The notes under the pieces are model-generated. The model was given only the letters and a program-made list of their open reading frames with translations, ran no database searches and was not told the DNA's origin. Made by a program: the position numbers and the translations under genes. From Acidovorax delafieldii (lineage in GTDB: Bacteria > Pseudomonadota > Gammaproteobacteria > Burkholderiales > Burkholderiaceae_C), in the NCBI RefSeq assembly GCF_007993815.1, contig NZ_VJWE01000016.1, forward strand, positions 62,001 to 126,000: a stretch of 64,000 nucleotides of DNA. The letters run 5' to 3'. Below, in pieces: positions 62,055 to 64,000 of the stretch. Position 1 is the stretch's first letter, and the number at the start of each line of letters is the position of its first letter.

Positions 62055-63419
62055 ATGCCGAACGACCATAAAACCAACCTGCTGGTGGGCTGCGCCGCCG
62101 GCTTCTCGGGCGACCGCACCGACGCGGCCCTGCCCGTGGTGCAGGCGCTCATCGCCAGCGGCCAGCCTGCGGTGCTCATCTTCGAGACGCTGGCCGAGCG
62201 CACGCTGGCGCTGGCCCAGCTCGCGCGCCGCACTGACCCCGATGCGGGGTATGAACCCCTGCTGGTGGACCTGCTGCGCCCCGTGCTGGCACAGTGCCTG
62301 GCGCACGGCGTGCGCATCGTCAGCAACTTTGGCGCGGCCAACCCGCACGGTGCCGCGCGTCGCATCCACGCGCTGGCGGCCGAGCTGGGCCTGGCCCGCC
62401 CGCGCATTGCCGTGCTGCAGGGCGACGACCTGAGCGGCCCCGAACACCGCGCGCTGCTGCAGGGCGCGCTGGGCAGCGCGATGCCCACCGAGCCCATCGT
62501 GAGTGCCAACGCCTACATTGGCGCGCAGGCGATTGCCGATGCGCTGCGCGCTGGCGCCGACATCGTGGTCTGCGGCCGCGTGGCCGATCCGTCGCTGGTT
62601 CTGGGCCCCGCGCTGGCGCACTACGGGTGGGCGCTGGACGACTGGGATCGGCTGGCGCGCTCCACCATGGCCGGGCATCTGCTGGAATGCGGCGCCCAGG
62701 TTACGGGCGGCTACTTTGCCGACCCTGGCTACAAAGACGTGGCGGGCCTGGCGCAACTGGGCTACCCCATCGCCGAGATCGACGCAGACGGCCACTGCAC
62801 CATCACCAAGCCCCCGAACACAGGGGGCTGCATCACCGAGCGCACGGTGAAGGAGCAGCTGCTGTACGAGCTGCACGACCCGGCGGCGTACCTCACGCCC
62901 GATGTGGTGGCCGACATCACCACCGCCCGCGTGACCACGGTGGGCGCCGACGCTGTGCGGCTGGAGGGCGTGCAGGGCCATGCGCGGCCCGCCACGCTCA
63001 AGGTCAACGTGTGTTTTGAATCGGGCTGGTTTGCCGAGGGCGAAATCTCCTACGCCGGCCCGCGCGCCGAGGCCCGCGCCCGCCTGGCGGGCGAGGTGCT
63101 GCGCGAGCGCTTGCACGGCCTGGGCCCGCTGCGCATCGACCTGATTGGCGTGACCAGCATCTTTGGCGACGACACCAGCCGCTGGCTGGATGCATCCGCC
63201 CACGGCAACGACGAAGCCCGCGATGTGCGCCTGCGCGTGGCCCTGCAGCACCGCGACCACGCCATCGCCCAGCGCCTGGTGCGCGAGATGACCGCGCTCT
63301 ACACCTGCGGCCCTGCAGGCGGTGGCGGCGTGCGCACGGCGATGCGACCGCGCCTGGGTACCGTCTCGTGCCTGGTGCCGCGCGAGGCCGTGTCCGTTTA
63401 CTTCGAGATGGTGGATTGA
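62055..63419 (+). CDS. AtuA-family (DUF1446) protein, N-terminal domain
   Basis: 454 residues. VGCAAGFSGDRTDAALPVVQALIASG, FETLAERTLALAQLARR, IVSNFGAANPHGAARRIHALAAELGL and GADIVVCGRVADPSLVLGPALAHYGW are the DUF1446/AtuA blocks, as is GGYFADPGYKD. AtuA in Pseudomonas belongs to acyclic terpene (citronellol) breakdown; homologues elsewhere serve other acid pathways. Caution is needed because the same family is often near Bug proteins. AGGAG lies about ten bases before ATG 62055. The C-terminal AtuA domain is in the next gene. Confidence 0.87.
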   Translation: MPNDHKTNLLVGCAAGFSGDRTDAALPVVQALIASGQPAVLIFETLAERTLALAQLARRTDPDAGYEPLLVDLLRPVLAQCLAHGVRIVSNFGAANPHGAARRIHALAAELGLARPRIAVLQGDDLSGPEHRALLQGALGSAMPTEPIVSANAYIGAQAIADALRAGADIVVCGRVADPSLVLGPALAHYGWALDDWDRLARSTMAGHLLECGAQVTGGYFADPGYKDVAGLAQLGYPIAEIDADGHCTITKPPNTGGCITERTVKEQLLYELHDPAAYLTPDVVADITTARVTTVGADAVRLEGVQGHARPATLKVNVCFESGWFAEGEISYAGPRAEARARLAGEVLRERLHGLGPLRIDLIGVTSIFGDDTSRWLDASAHGNDEARDVRLRVALQHRDHAIAQRLVREMTALYTCGPAGGGGVRTAMRPRLGTVSCLVPREAVSVYFEMVD

Positions 63420-63430
63420 GGACTCAAGCC

Positions 63431-63802
63431 ATGACCACTACAAACCTTACCGTCACTGTTCCCTTGTATCGCCTGGCCCACAGCCGCACGGGCGACAAAG
63501 GCAACCGCTCCAACATCAGCGTCATCGCCTGGCACCCCGCGCTGTGGGATGTGCTGGTCGAACAAGTCACCGAGGCCGCCGTGGCACAGCAGTTTGCGCA
63601 GCGCCGCCCGCGCCGGGTCACACGCTACCTGCTGCCCCAGTTGCAGGCCATGAACCTCGTGCTGGACGATGTGCTTGACGGCGGCGTGAACGACTCGCTC
63701 AACCTCGACAGCCACGGCAAGGCACTGAGCTACCTGCTGCTCGATATGCCTGTCACCGTGCCCGCACACCTGTCGACGTACTTCGGCGGCCCTTCCGTGT
63801 AG
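63431..63802 (+). CDS. AtuA-related C-terminal domain protein
   Basis: 123 residues: VPLYRLAHSRTGDKGNRSNISVIAWHPALWDVL, RRVTRYLLPQLQAMNLVLDDVLDGGVNDSLNLDSHGKALSYLLLDMPV. This is the C-terminal part of AtuA-like proteins, encoded here as a separate gene 11 bases behind the DUF1446 gene. The two chains probably assemble. Confidence 0.87.
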   Translation: MTTTNLTVTVPLYRLAHSRTGDKGNRSNISVIAWHPALWDVLVEQVTEAAVAQQFAQRRPRRVTRYLLPQLQAMNLVLDDVLDGGVNDSLNLDSHGKALSYLLLDMPVTVPAHLSTYFGGPSV

Positions 63803-63844
63803 CCCGTCTTTTCTTTCCCATCCATACCAACACCAGGAGACAAC

Positions 63845-64000
63845 ATGACCCCTTCATCCCCCCGCCGCGCTCTGCTGGCCACTGCTGCCGTACTTGCGCT
63901 GGGCGCATTGCACGCCCCCGCTGCGCTCGCCCAGGCGACCGGTGCCTACCCGGCCAAGGCCATCACCTTTGTCGTGCCCTTTGCCGCAGGCAGTGCCACC
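63845..64000 (+). CDS. Bug-family binding protein, N-terminal fragment
   Basis: 52 codons before the window ends. Signal peptide (RRALLATAAVLALGALHAPAALAQ) and the Bug start YPAKAITFVVPFAAGS identify a second tripartite tricarboxylate transporter binding protein. CCAGGAGAC precedes the ATG. Third gene of the AtuA-type operon. Confidence 0.88.
   Translation, partial: MTPSSPRRALLATAAVLALGALHAPAALAQATGAYPAKAITFVVPFAAGSAT

Overview
The window is high-GC bacterial chromosome. Its gene families (Bug-type tricarboxylate-transport binding proteins, a split AtuA pair, a YejABEF peptide importer, DUF1631 and FlxA-like proteins) and a recurring AT-rich intergenic repeat point to a betaproteobacterium of the Comamonadaceae, most like Acidovorax. 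This placement is inference from gene content; no marker gene was searched. Apart from one tRNA-Ser the window is protein-coding, with no rRNA, CRISPR array, insertion sequence or phage gene that I can see.

Layout. 1-10.5 kb: end of a CPA2 antiporter, an M14 peptidase lipoprotein, an EEP-family hydrolase, an NAD(P)-binding SDR overlapping the RNA helicase rhlE, the ABC-F factor ettA and a DUF1631 protein. 10.5-18.6 kb: a TAXI binding protein, an EF-hand/ricin-lectin pair, a CSS-EAL phosphodiesterase, a chemotaxis receptor, and a LysR regulator divergent from a tautomerase. 18.7-25.2 kb: a P1 peptidase and a seven-gene copper operon (two His-rich secreted proteins, TolC-type channel, multicopper oxidase, cupredoxin, DUF411, CusF-like). 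25.3-31.9 kb: a large GGDEF/EAL protein, a YitT permease and a metal module (SRPBCC-DUF3703 fusion, CDF exporter, CadR/PbrR-type regulator). 32-36.3 kb: an MlaE/MlaD/lipoprotein operon without an ATPase, small secreted or membrane proteins, a hydrolase remnant and tRNA-Ser(GGA). 36.3-42.9 kb: SPFH/NfeD pair, a basic amino acid decarboxylase, a fasciclin protein, a broken ATP-dependent DNA ligase, fabI. 42.9-48.6 kb: yejABEF. 48.7-55.9 kb: lipocalin, an unknown protein, FlxA-like, a broken LysR gene and a catabolic cluster (Bug protein, haloacetate-dehalogenase-like hydrolase, LeuC/LeuD-like hydro-lyase). 56-64 kb: two membrane proteins, a two-gene module with an HTH protein and a membrane STAND-like ATPase, then LysR-AtuA-AtuA C-terminal protein-Bug protein, cut by the window end.

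Most interesting items. (1) The 57.5-60.9 kb pair: an HTH protein with a P-loop-like fold but no Walker A lysine overlaps a gene for a two-helix membrane protein with a pilin-like outer domain and an intact cytoplasmic P-loop ATPase. I know no described system with this layout. (2) A roughly 40-50 bp repeat present seven times, one copy of which encodes the hydrophobic signal-peptide region of the cupredoxin. (3) Two genes interrupted by single in-frame nonsense codons in otherwise continuous frames (DNA ligase, LysR). (4) An rhlE leader with four tandem hairpins.
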